A stretch of 64,000 nt of DNA from Dactylococcopsis salina PCC 8305 (GTDB taxonomy: Bacteria; Cyanobacteriota; Cyanobacteriia; Cyanobacteriales; Rubidibacteraceae): the NCBI RefSeq assembly GCF_000317615.1, contig NC_019780.1:2191840-2255839 (forward strand). The letters run 5' to 3'. Position numbers and translations under genes: made by a program. This document shows, in pieces, positions 26,167 through 36,200 of the stretch (position 1 is its first letter; the number at the start of each line of letters is the position of its first letter). The notes beneath the pieces are model-generated. The model was not told the origin of the DNA, did not search any database, and saw only the letters and a list, made by a program, of their open reading frames with translations.

Positions 26167-26649
26167 ATGCAAACCCATCAAGTTTCTAACCAACCCCAAC
26201 TTTATGATCAAGATTATTACCTTTGGCTAAAAAAAACTCAAGAGCAACTGGCAACGGGTAACTTTTCTGCACTGGATGTTGCCAATTTAATTGAAGAACT
26301 TGCTGACATGGGGAAAAGTGAAAAACGAGCAGTAGAAAGCAACTTAACAATTCTCATCATGCACTTACTGAAATACCAATATCAACCCCAAAAGCGTTCT
26401 AACAGTTGGCTGTTTACCATTCGAGAACATCGGAGAAGACTCGAAAAACTATTCAAAGATAGTCCGAGCTTAAAGCGATACTTTAATGAAGTATTGAATG
26501 AATGCTATCAAGATGCACGAGAACTTGCTGCTGCTGAAACGGGTTTACCGTTAGAAATGTTTCCAACTCAAACTCCTTTCACAACAGAAAATATTCTAAA
26601 TCCAGCCTTCTTGCCCAGCACTAATGATGATAACAATTCTAATATCTAG
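26167..26649 (+). CDS. DUF29 family protein
   Basis: 160 aa, full length: LYDQDYYLWLKKTQEQLATGNF, LDVANLIEELADMGKSEKRAVES, LTILIMHLLKYQYQ, SWLFTIREHRRRLEKLF and tail FPTQTPFTTENIL. Closest in layout to the copy at 17100. Stand-alone, at the end of the island before tsaD. Function unknown. Confidence 0.85.
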   Translation: MQTHQVSNQPQLYDQDYYLWLKKTQEQLATGNFSALDVANLIEELADMGKSEKRAVESNLTILIMHLLKYQYQPQKRSNSWLFTIREHRRRLEKLFKDSPSLKRYFNEVLNECYQDARELAAAETGLPLEMFPTQTPFTTENILNPAFLPSTNDDNNSNI

Positions 26650-26839
26650 ATCATTGCACTTATAATTGATTGGATTAAAACAACTTTGTCTTTGGTAGCC
26701 GTAACCTCGCCATTACCCCCATTGGCATTCCCTCACGACCTCAATCTGAACCTTCTTGGAAAACCCCTTAAACTGTCCAAACTTTTTGCATCTCGGAAAC
26801 CCATACCCTCTTTCTCGGATACCAACTTTTGTGTGGTAA

Positions 26840-27886
26840 TTAGTATTTACTACCATAAAGACTCATTAATTCAGTCAGACTTAAACGAGAATTGGCACTA
26901 ATTGTTAAAGGGGAAAATTCATTGCGTTGATAATGTTGCACTCCAGCACAAGCAATCATCGCTGCATTATCTGTACACAAACGCATCGGGGGAAAGTGAA
27001 CCTTTAACCCTTTCTCTGTTCCCATTGCGGTTAATTTCTCCCTTAAACTCCGATTCGCTGCGACCCCTCCTCCCACAACAATGGTTGATAAACTGTGTTC
27101 TAAAGCACAGGCGATCGCGCGGTGAGTTAACGATCGAGCGACGGTTTCTTGAAAGGAAGCCGCCAGATCATTCACGGGTAACGCTCCTTGAGTTTCTAAT
27201 TGCTTCACCAAACGGGAAACTGCCGTTTTTAAGCCACTAAAACTAAACTCATAGGGATAATAGCCCCCATCGGGATGAGAGACTTTTCCTTCGGGGAGAG
27301 AATAAGCAAAAGGATTTCCCAACTTCGCCGCGCGATCAATCGCCGGCCCCCCTGGATAACCTAATCCTAACAAACGGGCGGTCTTATCAAACGCCTCTCC
27401 TGCTGCATCATCACGAGTTCCCCCCAAAACCTCATAACTACCATAATCGCGCACTGCAATCAAACTGGTATGACCACCAGACACCAATAAACAGAGAAAA
27501 GGAGGCTTTAACGTCGGTTCACTGAGATAACTGGCGTAAATATGTCCTTCCAGATGATGAATTCCCAGTAACGGCTTATTATGAACCATCGCGAGAGTTT
27601 TTGCCGTTGCTAATCCCACGAATAATGCTCCCACCAAACCTGGCGCAACTGTCACCGCCACCCCATCAATCTGATCCCAACCGAGGCTTCCTTCCTGTAA
27701 CGCCTCTTCTAAACAGACATTCATCACTTCTAAATGTTGACGAGAAGCGACTTCTGGCACAACACCACCATAAGCACGATGAACATCAATTTGGGAAGCA
27801 ACAATATTACTTAAAATGTGACGATTCTTAACAATAGCGACACTGGTTTCATCACAACTGGTTTCAATGGCTAAGATAGTTGACAT
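26840..27886 (-). CDS. tsaD: tRNA N6-adenosine threonylcarbamoyltransferase
   Basis: Makes t6A37 in ANN-decoding tRNAs, with TsaB/TsaE. 348 aa from ATG 27886 ([15 protein letters not shown]); a TTG 15 bp earlier adds nothing conserved. Metal-binding HHLEGH (about 107-112), [26 protein letters not shown], and [14 protein letters not shown] near the end. Divergent from psaF across about 160 bp, a common neighbourhood in cyanobacteria. Confidence 0.96.
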   Translation of the reverse strand: MSTILAIETSCDETSVAIVKNRHILSNIVASQIDVHRAYGGVVPEVASRQHLEVMNVCLEEALQEGSLGWDQIDGVAVTVAPGLVGALFVGLATAKTLAMVHNKPLLGIHHLEGHIYASYLSEPTLKPPFLCLLVSGGHTSLIAVRDYGSYEVLGGTRDDAAGEAFDKTARLLGLGYPGGPAIDRAAKLGNPFAYSLPEGKVSHPDGGYYPYEFSFSGLKTAVSRLVKQLETQGALPVNDLAASFQETVARSLTHRAIACALEHSLSTIVVGGGVAANRSLREKLTAMGTEKGLKVHFPPMRLCTDNAAMIACAGVQHYQRNEFSPLTISANSRLSLTELMSLYGSKY

Positions 27887-28044
27887 AGTTTGATACGGCA
27901 AAGATTTGTGTATGTTTAGTAATATTAACTTTACGGAGCATCAATCCAAGGTTAAGATCAATTTTTGACGTATCAACGTATTAACTGTTGCGTTGTCTTT
28001 TGTACAAGAAAACTAAATTCAGTTGTAACAAAAGGAAATAATTT

Positions 28045-28548
28045 ATGCCAAGACTGCTTGCTTTAATTTTGTCCGGAATACTCCTTTTAGGCTTTGCAGC
28101 ACCTGCTCAAGCCCAAGCTGGAGGCAATTCTCAACTCGTTCCCTGTAGTGAGTCCGCAGCGTTTCAACAACGTGCTAAAAACTTCCGCAATACCACCTCT
28201 GATCCCAAGTCTGGAGAAAAACGTGCTGAACGCTATTCTCAGGCGCTTTGTGGTCCCGAAGGCTTACCCCACTTGGTTGTAGATGGTCGTCTATCTCATG
28301 CTGGTGACTTTCTGATTCCCAGTGTAATGTTTCTTTACATTGCGGGTTGGATCGGTTGGGTTGGTCGTGCTTATCTGATCTCCATCAGAGAAGAGAAAAA
28401 CCCAGAAGAAAAAGAGATTCTGATCGATGTTCCCCGCGCTCTTAAAATTATGCTCAGTGGCTTCGCTTGGCCCGTTGCTGCGGTGAAAGAATTACTTTCT
28501 GGTGAATTAACCGCTAAAGAAGGCGAAATTCCCATTTCCCCTCGCTAA
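28045..28548 (+). CDS. psaF: Photosystem I reaction centre subunit III
   Basis: Docking subunit for plastocyanin/cytochrome c6 in cyanobacterial PSI. 167 aa with a cleavable signal ([22 protein letters not shown], cut after AQA near residue 23), lumenal part with two cysteines ([14 protein letters not shown]) and a transmembrane stretch [20 protein letters not shown] (about 91-110). AAAGGAAA ribosome site. Followed 30 bp later by psaJ, the invariant order. Confidence 0.98.
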   Translation: MPRLLALILSGILLLGFAAPAQAQAGGNSQLVPCSESAAFQQRAKNFRNTTSDPKSGEKRAERYSQALCGPEGLPHLVVDGRLSHAGDFLIPSVMFLYIAGWIGWVGRAYLISIREEKNPEEKEILIDVPRALKIMLSGFAWPVAAVKELLSGELTAKEGEIPISPR

Positions 28549-28578
28549 TGATTTGTTGATCAATCGGAGATTAATCTT

Positions 28579-28707
28579 ATGGACAATTTCAAAACTTTTC
28601 TTTCCAGCGCCCCTGTTTTATTGACTGCTCTTTTAACGTTTACGGCAGGACTTTTGATTGAGATCAATCGTTTTTTTCCTGATTTATTATTCCATCCCAT
28701 GCCGTAG
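28579..28707 (+). CDS. psaJ: Photosystem I reaction centre subunit IX
   Basis: 42 aa single-helix PSI subunit next to Psa[19 protein letters not shown], then [18 protein letters not shown]-stop. Length and the E-I-N-R-F-F-P-D motif are diagnostic. It forms the psaFJ operon. Confidence 0.96.
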   Translation: MDNFKTFLSSAPVLLTALLTFTAGLLIEINRFFPDLLFHPMP

Positions 28708-28762
28708 TTTTGAGACAATTTAATTAAACTTCAAGACTCGCAATTGTTAGTAGTTACATTTT

Positions 28763-28796
28763 GTAGGGTGGGCATTGCCCACCCTACGGTCTTTTT
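28763..28796 (+). terminator. Hairpin plus T-run after psaFJ
   Basis: GTAGGGTGGGCATTGCCCACCCTAC (28763-28787), a near-perfect 11-bp stem, then GGTCTTTTT. It probably terminates psaFJ, but the same palindrome type is also a dispersed repeat in cyanobacteria. Confidence 0.6.
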
Positions 28797-28865
28797 CCCG
28801 AATAACAAATAACGAATAACAAATAACGAATAACAAATAACAAATAACGAAATCAATCTCGTTAT
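28797..28865. repeat. AAATAAC/GAATAAC heptamer STRR
   Basis: Heptamers AAATAAC and GAATAAC in tandem, complements of the TTATTTG/TTATTCG family at the window edges. Confidence 0.85.
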
Positions 28866-28903
28866 TCTTCTAGTATCCGTTAATCCGTAACCTGTGACCA
28901 GTG

Positions 28904-29926
28904 TTAGGCTATCCCCTGAGAGAAAACAACAAAATTCCCCACTTCCCAACCAGAGAGAAAAGCACCTTCAAGGCTAGACACCGATTCCTCTCCTGAAACA
29001 AACCCATCTCCTGCCAAATAAAGAGAATCTATAACCGTGAAAAATGGCTCTGGAAATCGATCGATCGGGGTACTATAACGCCAAAAATGTCCTTGATACT
29101 CAATCACTGTCACGTTACCTAAATATCCCCTAGCAGCGGCAATCAACTCTTGTATTGCGATATCTCTTAAAGGTTTGGGATAATGTTGTTCACTAAAATG
29201 ATGAGTTCCTTGTAAGGTTACAGCATAACCATGGGGAGAAATCCCTTTTTGATGATTGCAAGCAATCCAATCTAACTTTTCCCCTTTCACCTGATAACCG
29301 CCAGCATAAGGCATTAAAATCGGATCAGATACCATTAATAACACCGCCAAACACATCCGATAAGAAACGCCACTGAGTTGTTCCCACGCCGCATCAGATA
29401 AAGGAATTTGCGAAGACTTTAAAAGGTCAAGACTTTGCGGTAAAGGCGCAGTGAGGATCACAGAATCACTTTCATATTGATTTTCCTCCTCATCGAAAAC
29501 TCGCCAACTGTCTTGATGTCTTTGTAAACTGACAACTTTTGTTCCCGTTTGAACATCTAAATCAGATGCGATCGATTTTGCAACGTCCCGAATCCCTTTA
29601 ACACCGCGATATTTAGGTTGTTTAACCTCTGCTTCTGTTTTTGCCTCACAATTCCATTCCTCGACAAGTTTTAATTGTCGCCAGTTCTCAAGCCAAGATT
29701 GAAACGTTTCACCTTGAGCCGTGATATACTGCGCCCCATAATCAAAGATTCCCTCACCAGAATTGGGAATATTAATCCGACGAGTCGCTAAACGTCCTCC
29801 AATTCCCCTTCCCTTATCCAAGACTTTTACCGTAGCCCCTTGGGATTGAAGTTGAACCGCCGCCACTAATCCACTCAGTCCACCGCCGATAATTAAACAG
29901 TCCTTTCGCAAATTTGAGTCACTCAT
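28904..29926 (-). CDS. NAD(P)/FAD-dependent amine-oxidase-like oxidoreductase
   Basis: About 340 aa from ATG 29926 (MSDSNLRKD), chosen because GGAG precedes it at proper distance; an ATG at 29995 would add 23 odd residues. FAD-binding CLIIGGGLSGLVAA...VKVLDKGRGIGGRLATRR (renalase-like), internal GVKGIRDVAKSIA, and C-terminal LYLAGDGFVSGEESVSSLEGAFLSG flavin contact. Soluble; substrate unknown. Divergent from the ccmO-like gene. Confidence 0.85.
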   Translation of the reverse strand: MSDSNLRKDCLIIGGGLSGLVAAVQLQSQGATVKVLDKGRGIGGRLATRRINIPNSGEGIFDYGAQYITAQGETFQSWLENWRQLKLVEEWNCEAKTEAEVKQPKYRGVKGIRDVAKSIASDLDVQTGTKVVSLQRHQDSWRVFDEEENQYESDSVILTAPLPQSLDLLKSSQIPLSDAAWEQLSGVSYRMCLAVLLMVSDPILMPYAGGYQVKGEKLDWIACNHQKGISPHGYAVTLQGTHHFSEQHYPKPLRDIAIQELIAAARGYLGNVTVIEYQGHFWRYSTPIDRFPEPFFTVIDSLYLAGDGFVSGEESVSSLEGAFLSGWEVGNFVVFSQGIA

Positions 29927-30007
29927 AATTTTGTCTCCAGATTTTCTAAAGCGTAACTTGTCCGTTATCGTTGAGATAGGGGAAGACTTATTCACTGAAA
30001 TCTAGAA

Positions 30008-30949
30008 ATGGCATCTCAAAGCGAATTACCAGCACCGTTCAATCACCAATCACCACCACCGCAACAACATTATAGTGATAGTGCTTTAGGGTTAGTCTCA
30101 ACCAAGAGTTTTCCCGCAATTGTGGGAACAGCAGACATGATGTTGAAGTCAGCAGAGGTGACTTTAGTCGGTTACGAAAAAATTGGTAGTGGTCATTGTA
30201 CGGCTATTGTGCGAGGAAAAACTGCTGATGTTCGTTTAGCGGTGGAAGAAGGGGCGAAAACCGCCGAACAATTTGGTCAACTAATCGCTAAGTTAGTGAT
30301 TCCCCGTCCCATGCCAAATTTAGAAGCGGTCTTTCCAATTGGTACTCGTTTAGTCGAATTGGCGCAACAGAAACGGGGTTATAGTCATCTCAGTAACCGC
30401 GCGATCGGGCTATTAGAAACGAGAGGGTTTCCCGCAATGGTCGCTGGTGCGGATGCGATGTTAAAAGCCGCTGATGTACAGTTGGCATCTTATGAAACCA
30501 TTGGCGAAGGTCTTTGTACAGCCATTATCCGAGGATCAGTGGCAAATGTGGCGATGGCGATCGAAGTGGGAATGCAAGAAGCGGAAAGAGTCGGTGAACT
30601 TCATGCTGTGATGGTGATTCCCCGTTTAATGGAAGACTTAGAACATACCCTTCCCGTCGCAAACTATTGGTTAGAAGACGAGGAACAACCGTTATCGTTA
30701 CCAGAAAAACAGAAAGAAACGGAAAAACAACCGTTATCGTTGCCAGAAAAACAGAAGGAAACGGAAAGACAACCCCTTTCTTTCCCCGAAAAACAAGAGG
30801 AAACCGTAGAAGCAGAATCAAAACCAGAAGAAGAAGATCGGCAACCGATCGAGTTACCTGAATTAGAGAAAATTAATTATTCCGAAGACAACCAAGAACA
30901 ACAGCAACAGAAACGTCAACAAGCACAATCTCCCGAAGAGGACAATTAA
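30008..30949 (+). CDS. ccmO: Carboxysome shell protein with two BMC domains (CcmO-like)
   Basis: Shell protein of the beta-carboxysome. 313 aa: BMC domain 1 about 27-117 (ALGLVSTKSFPAIVGTADMM, IVRGKTADVRLAVEEG) and BMC domain 2 about 128-215 (AIGLLETRGFPAMVAGADAML, IIRGSVANVAMAIEVG), a tandem BMC trimer-former. The ~95-residue tail is unusual: three near-identical 14-residue units built on QPLSLPEKQKETE, then a Glu/Gln-rich end. Stand-alone, not in the main ccmKLMN cluster. Confidence 0.9.
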   Translation: MASQSELPAPFNHQSPPPQQHYSDSALGLVSTKSFPAIVGTADMMLKSAEVTLVGYEKIGSGHCTAIVRGKTADVRLAVEEGAKTAEQFGQLIAKLVIPRPMPNLEAVFPIGTRLVELAQQKRGYSHLSNRAIGLLETRGFPAMVAGADAMLKAADVQLASYETIGEGLCTAIIRGSVANVAMAIEVGMQEAERVGELHAVMVIPRLMEDLEHTLPVANYWLEDEEQPLSLPEKQKETEKQPLSLPEKQKETERQPLSFPEKQEETVEAESKPEEEDRQPIELPELEKINYSEDNQEQQQQKRQQAQSPEEDN

Positions 30950-30954
30950 TTAGT

Positions 30955-31198
30955 GCCTCCTGAAAAAGTTCATGGATCGGTGTAGTAAGGCAAAAGGCTT
31001 GCATGCAAAAGGCAAAAGGCAAGATGGGGGAGATGGGGAAGATGGGGAAGATGGGGGAGATGGGGAAGATGGGGAAGATGGGGGAGATGGGGAAGATGGG
31101 GGAGATGGGGAAGATGGGGGAGATGGGGAAGAAAAATCGCTCCCATTGCTCCCTTGTCTCCCTTGTCTCCCTTGTCTCCCTTGTCTCCCTTGTCTCCA
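30955..31198 (+). repeat. Repeat desert: CTGAAAAAGTTCATG element plus purine/pyrimidine arrays
   Basis: Starts GTGCCTCCTGAAAAAGTTCATGG (also at 61777 and, varied, at 54906), then AAGGCAAAAGGC units, then tandem GATGGGGGA/GATGGGGAA nonamers, AAAAATCGCTCCC, and five CCCTTGTCT nonamers. The purine and pyrimidine arrays can pair. Short open frames here are artefacts of the repeat. Confidence 0.8.
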
Positions 31199-31203
31199 TC
31201 GAA

Positions 31204-32517
31204 TTAGATTTTGGCAGAACTGGTGACGGAATAAACCTTTTCCACCACACTGGCTAAACGACGCATCGCCGTTGCGATCTCTTCATTAGTCGCCGTTAAA
31301 CTAATCCGAATACATTCATGTTTATGTTGCCATTCTTCCTTCAAACCAGGAAAGAACGTACTACCTGGAACCACAATCACATCGTGTTTTTTCAACTCTT
31401 GATACAGTTCCCAATCTGTCATCGGTAAATCTTTTAACCATAACCAAGAGAAAATTGCGCCCTCTCCTCGATGTAAAAACCAGGGAACATCTTTTGGCAG
31501 GGTTGCATCGAGAGTTTCTTCAAGAACAGTAAATTTATTCTGATAATAAGAACGAATCACATTCTCGGCAATATGTCCCAGTTTACCAGAAGCGATCGCG
31601 CGAGCGGCCATGGCTTGTCCGTAACGGGGAGAATGAATACATAAATTAGTTTGGAAGGATTCTAACACCTCAATTAATTCTGGATCACCGATCGCCACTC
31701 CAATCCGTTCTCCTGGCAGTCCCGCCTTTGATAAACTTAAACAGTGTAATAAGTTCCCCCCAAACTGTGGTTTCATCTCCGTAAAATTCAGCGCTGGATA
31801 AGGAGGGGCATAAGCAGCATCGAGAATCACAGGAACTTGGTTTCTGTTGCCTTGGTTGGCGGCGAGTTCGGTAATTTTCGTTAATTCCTCATCAGAAATT
31901 ACATTCCCAGTGGGATTACAAGGTCGAGACAGAATGACACAACCCGTGCGTTCATCAATGACTAATTGGCTAAAATCAGGACGATATTTAAAGCGGTGAG
32001 CCTTCTCATCCAGATCAAGAGTCGGTTTATAGGCAAGTAGCGCTTCTTTAAATAAACTGACTCCCCCATAACCCGTGTATTCTGGACTGAGGGGAAGAAC
32101 AATTTGTTTCAGTGTTCCTGCTTCCGTATAGCCCCCAAACGCATTGGCAGCATAAAAATAAAGCGCCTGAGAACCAGGAGTAATCAAGATGTTGCGATCG
32201 GTGAGAGAGAGTCCATAACGCTGGTTAAAATCGTTCACGATCGCTTCAATCAAAGGCGCGTAACCTTGAGACGAGCCATAACGACAGACCACCTCTCCGT
32301 ATTCATCACTCGCTAATAATTCCGCCGTACAATCTCGCCACAATTGTTCTACTTCTGGAATAATGACGGGATTCCCCGCACTGAGATTAATAAACTCTCT
32401 TCCTCCCGCTTGACGCAGGGTTTCAATAATATCCTTCATAATGGCACGCACACCCGTTAATTGGGACATTTGCGAGCCAAGTTGGGACAGATCATAATCC
32501 ATTGCTTTATTCGCCAT
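31204..32517 (-). CDS. avtA: Valine-pyruvate transaminase-like aminotransferase
   Basis: PLP enzyme of fold type I, 437 aa from ATG 32517. FINLSAGNPVIIPEVE, CRYGSSQGYAPLIEAI, ILSRPCNPTGNVIS, the PLP-lysine segment SLSKAGLPGERIGVAIG and the late RISLTAT. These match the AvtA group, which makes valine/alanine, but substrate cannot be told from sequence. The 3' end abuts the pyrimidine array. Confidence 0.85.
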   Translation of the reverse strand: MANKAMDYDLSQLGSQMSQLTGVRAIMKDIIETLRQAGGREFINLSAGNPVIIPEVEQLWRDCTAELLASDEYGEVVCRYGSSQGYAPLIEAIVNDFNQRYGLSLTDRNILITPGSQALYFYAANAFGGYTEAGTLKQIVLPLSPEYTGYGGVSLFKEALLAYKPTLDLDEKAHRFKYRPDFSQLVIDERTGCVILSRPCNPTGNVISDEELTKITELAANQGNRNQVPVILDAAYAPPYPALNFTEMKPQFGGNLLHCLSLSKAGLPGERIGVAIGDPELIEVLESFQTNLCIHSPRYGQAMAARAIASGKLGHIAENVIRSYYQNKFTVLEETLDATLPKDVPWFLHRGEGAIFSWLWLKDLPMTDWELYQELKKHDVIVVPGSTFFPGLKEEWQHKHECIRISLTATNEEIATAMRRLASVVEKVYSVTSSAKI

Positions 32518-33282
32518 CAATACTCTGATTATTTTAAAACTGTACCGACCATCCTAGCCGAACTTGCTAGAATTGAAGACAGAATTAAGAGACTGAATGA
32601 GCTACGCACAACTTCAAGTTTTTGTCAACCTCTCGTTACAAAATTTATAATTTGACTGCAAAAATTGGTTTAAACTCTTTCCCAAAAACTTGACAAGATT
32701 GGAAAATTCATCACGAAATCATAGGCATTTGAGTCGTGAAAATTGAAGAAAACACAGACCATCCCGTGGGATTTTTGTTTTAACAATCATACCTGAAAAG
32801 GCGTAATCTCGTCAATATTTTGGCAATTCAAAAAACGGTTAAGAAGTGTTAAGAGCGCGATCCGATAGAAAGTCCTAATCATTTAAGTTGTATTTGATTA
32901 CTTTTACTTATACCAGATTGACAAAAATGGCATTATTAACGTCACATCAAATCCGAAAAATCAACCATGATTTTGAAGCTAGCCACTACAGTTAGCAATT
33001 TTATGAGTAGTGCGAGCATCTTGCTCGCTATTCCCATTAATCAAACGGATTTGATATTAGGACGTTTCGATCGAATCTTTTTCTGAAAAACCACATTCCC
33101 CAATGGTGGAAGGTTGGCGGTTGAAAGTCATAACTTGATGATAGAAATCACTTTTTTATCATTAATAAATTAGGAAAAAAAGAGAAGATAGCCTGAGTTT
33201 CATTGACTTTCAATCCAAGTTGAATTAAGCTGTACCTATCGTTTGTGTCCGACTACTTTAGACTTACTATCAACCTAGAAAA
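32518..33282. other. 765-bp intergenic region before the giant gene
   Basis: AT-rich, no coding frame. Holds MITE C (32946-33055) and must hold promoters for the aminotransferase and the 2071-codon gene. One HIP1-like GCGCGATC at 32855. No clear riboswitch or terminator. Confidence 0.5.
32946..33055. repeat. MITE family C
   Basis: 110 bp with 10-bp inverted ends ATCAAATCCG / CGGATTTGAT and an internal GCGAGCA-TCT-TGCTCGC palindrome. Non-autonomous element upstream of the giant surface-protein gene. Confidence 0.75.
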
Positions 33283-36200
33283 ATGGTAGATCAATCACTT
33301 CTCCCTTTCCTCTCCCCTGAAGATCAGTTACTGGCAGAAATCCGTCTCGAAACCAGTCAGATTTTAACGGAATTTGCTCAAGATGCTCACTTTATTTCTC
33401 GATTAGAAACTGTGTTTGGGCAGAACTTAGAAAAAGATTTAGTAACAGGTTTACAAGAGACTCTCCTTAATGGGGAGTTTTTAAGTGCGATCGAAATTGA
33501 AGTGTTGCCAAGTTTAGATTTAAACGGAGCTTTGGGAGCTTATGCGGCGGCAATCAATCAGATTTATTTATCTCAGGAATTGATTTCATCCTCTCCCCAA
33601 AAAGCGATTACAATCCTTTTAGAAGAGGTAGGACATAGTATTGATACGGCAATAAATACCACTGACACTCGCGGTGATGAGGGAGCAATCTTTGCGCTAG
33701 AAGTGTTAGGAAATCAGTTAACGCCACAGGAAATCGATCGTTATCAAGAAGAAGACGATCGAGCGACAATTACCGTCAATGGCGAAAGATTAAAAATTGA
33801 ACAAGCAAGTTTTACAGTTACTAACACCGATGATAGGGGTAACGGTTCATTAAGAGATGCGATTAATCAAGCGAATAATACTTCTGGACTAGATAGCATT
33901 ACATTCGATGTTAGTCTCACAGGAGAAACAATTTCCCTCGAAAGTGGACAACTGGAAATTACAGATGACCTTAATTTAGAGGGAGAAGAAATCACCATCA
34001 CCGCATCAAAAAACAGTCGGATTTTTCTCCTCGATGATGGCAATGAAAATAACAACATTGATGTTAGTATTGATGGCTTGACTCTGATCGATGGCGTTGC
34101 GGAAAATGGGGGAGCAATTCTCAATCGAGAAAATTTAGTTTTGCGTAATAGTGAGTTAAGGGGTAATACGGCTACATCTGATGGCGGTGGTATCCTCAAC
34201 AGTAATGGTAATCTCAGCATCGATCGCAGCACCCTCGCGGAGAATACGGCAAATCTCGGCGGCGCAATTGATGATGATGGTAGCGGCGATCGCGAGTTTA
34301 ATCTGACAAATAGCACGATTTCTGGTAACGAAGCATCAGGAAATGTTGGTGGAGTAGATAACTCAGCAAATTTAAGAATAACAAACAGCACCATTTCAGG
34401 AAATACCTCTGAAGGTGATGCAGGTGGGGTAAAAAATTCAGGGACACTGACAGTTAATAACAGCACTTTTTTCAAGAATTTAGCCTTTAACCGAGGAGGA
34501 GGGGTGTTCAATTATGGTCAGTTTAATCTCACAAATAGCATCATTGCTAAGAGTGTGGGTGGTGATATTAATAACCGAGGAGTGGTCAATCTTCAGGGAG
34601 TCAACTTGATCGAAGATGATAGCGAAGATGGTAGCGAAGAAGAAGACCTCAATTTATCCCCCTTACAAGATAATGGTGGCGCGACTTTCACTCATCTACC
34701 GCTCGAAAACAGTCCTGCGATCGATGCAGGAGATAACAGTACAATTCCAGAAAACCTGACCTTTGATCAACGAGGAGAAGGATTCGATCGAGTCATTGAA
34801 ACCATTGATTTAGGTGCGGTAGAAGTCCAACCAGAAGGATCGCCTCCTAGCATTGATGATCAAAGTTTTGATGATATTAAGGAAAATAGTCCTCTCGATA
34901 CGTACGTCGGAAAGATTGTCGCCAATGACCCAGAAGAAGACGAGATTACATTTCGCACCGAAGATGATTTGGATTTAGATGGCGATGGGAATCCCAGTTT
35001 TCGTGTCGATGAAAACACTGGAGAAATCAGAGTCGGTGACAGTGGAGAATTGGATTTTGAAACGCGAGAAAGCATTACCTTTGATGTCATTGTTAGTGAT
35101 GGAGGACGAGAAAACACAGCAACGATTACTGTTAATCTCAAGGATGAAAAAGAATCCGATTTAGAACCCAACGATACTTTAGACAATGCGATCGAAACAG
35201 AATTAAGTTCAGAAACTCCAGGTAATAAGACATATAATCTTGCCATTGGTGACGGAGGGTTACAAGAAAAAGACGTTGATTTATTCGCCATGCAAGTGAA
35301 TGCGGGAGACATTCTTAGCGCCAATGTAAATGCAGGAGGTTCTTCCCTTGACGGTTATATTACTGTTTTTGACAGTGTTGGTAGTGAAATTGTTTTTGAT
35401 TTCGATAATCCACTGGTTAAACTGAATGTTCCTGGCACAGATACTTATTATGTGGGAGTGAGTAGTCTTAAAAATCGCGATTATAGTCCCCTCAATACCG
35501 CTTCTCGTGCAGGAGGCAGCACAGGAGACTATAGTATCGCTCTCAGTGTGACACCAGAATCATCAAAAATAAGTGAACCCAACGATACAATCGGACAAGC
35601 GACTCCAATTGATCAAGAAGACTTTACTGCTAACAGCTTTATTGGAGATAACCGCACCCTGGATAACCGCAACTTGGATGTTGATTTGTATCAACTCACG
35701 CTCAGTCAAGGGGAAACGGCAACCATTGACATCGACACGAAAGAAACTCCTTTTGATACGGCGGTTCGCATTTTTAAGGACAATGGACAAGAACTTGTAT
35801 TTAATAACAGTGGTCAAGCACCAGGAGAAAATGTGTCCTCCGTTGATCCTTATGTCGAGTTTACTGCGGCGGCGAGTGGTCGGTATTTTGTCGGGGTGAG
35901 TAGCGCGATTAACAAGAACTATCGAGGGTTTCAATCAGAAAGTGGAGAAAGGGCTGGTGGACAAGGTGCTTACGAGATTACAATTAATCAACCCCAACCC
36001 GAAGCAATTACACCAGAAGACCCCACGAATGATACCTTAGAAAGTGCGATCGGGCTAGAAGTGGGAACAAGCGTAGAAGGAACGATCGGCGATCGATCAG
36101 ACTTTATCACCGTGCCTGGTTTGGATGTTGATCTCTACAGAGTTGCCTTAGATAGCAATCAAGAAATTAATATTGAACTGAATCGTCAATCCACACTTGA

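Noticed and set aside
26686-26901. 71-codon open frame between DUF29 and tsaD
   Set aside because: No start signal and no family resemblance; it overlaps the tsaD 3' end on the other strand.
30972-31257. Open frames of 84-125 codons over the purine/pyrimidine arrays
   Set aside because: Monotonous GDGEDG / MGEMGK / FPISPI translations come straight from nonamer repeats.
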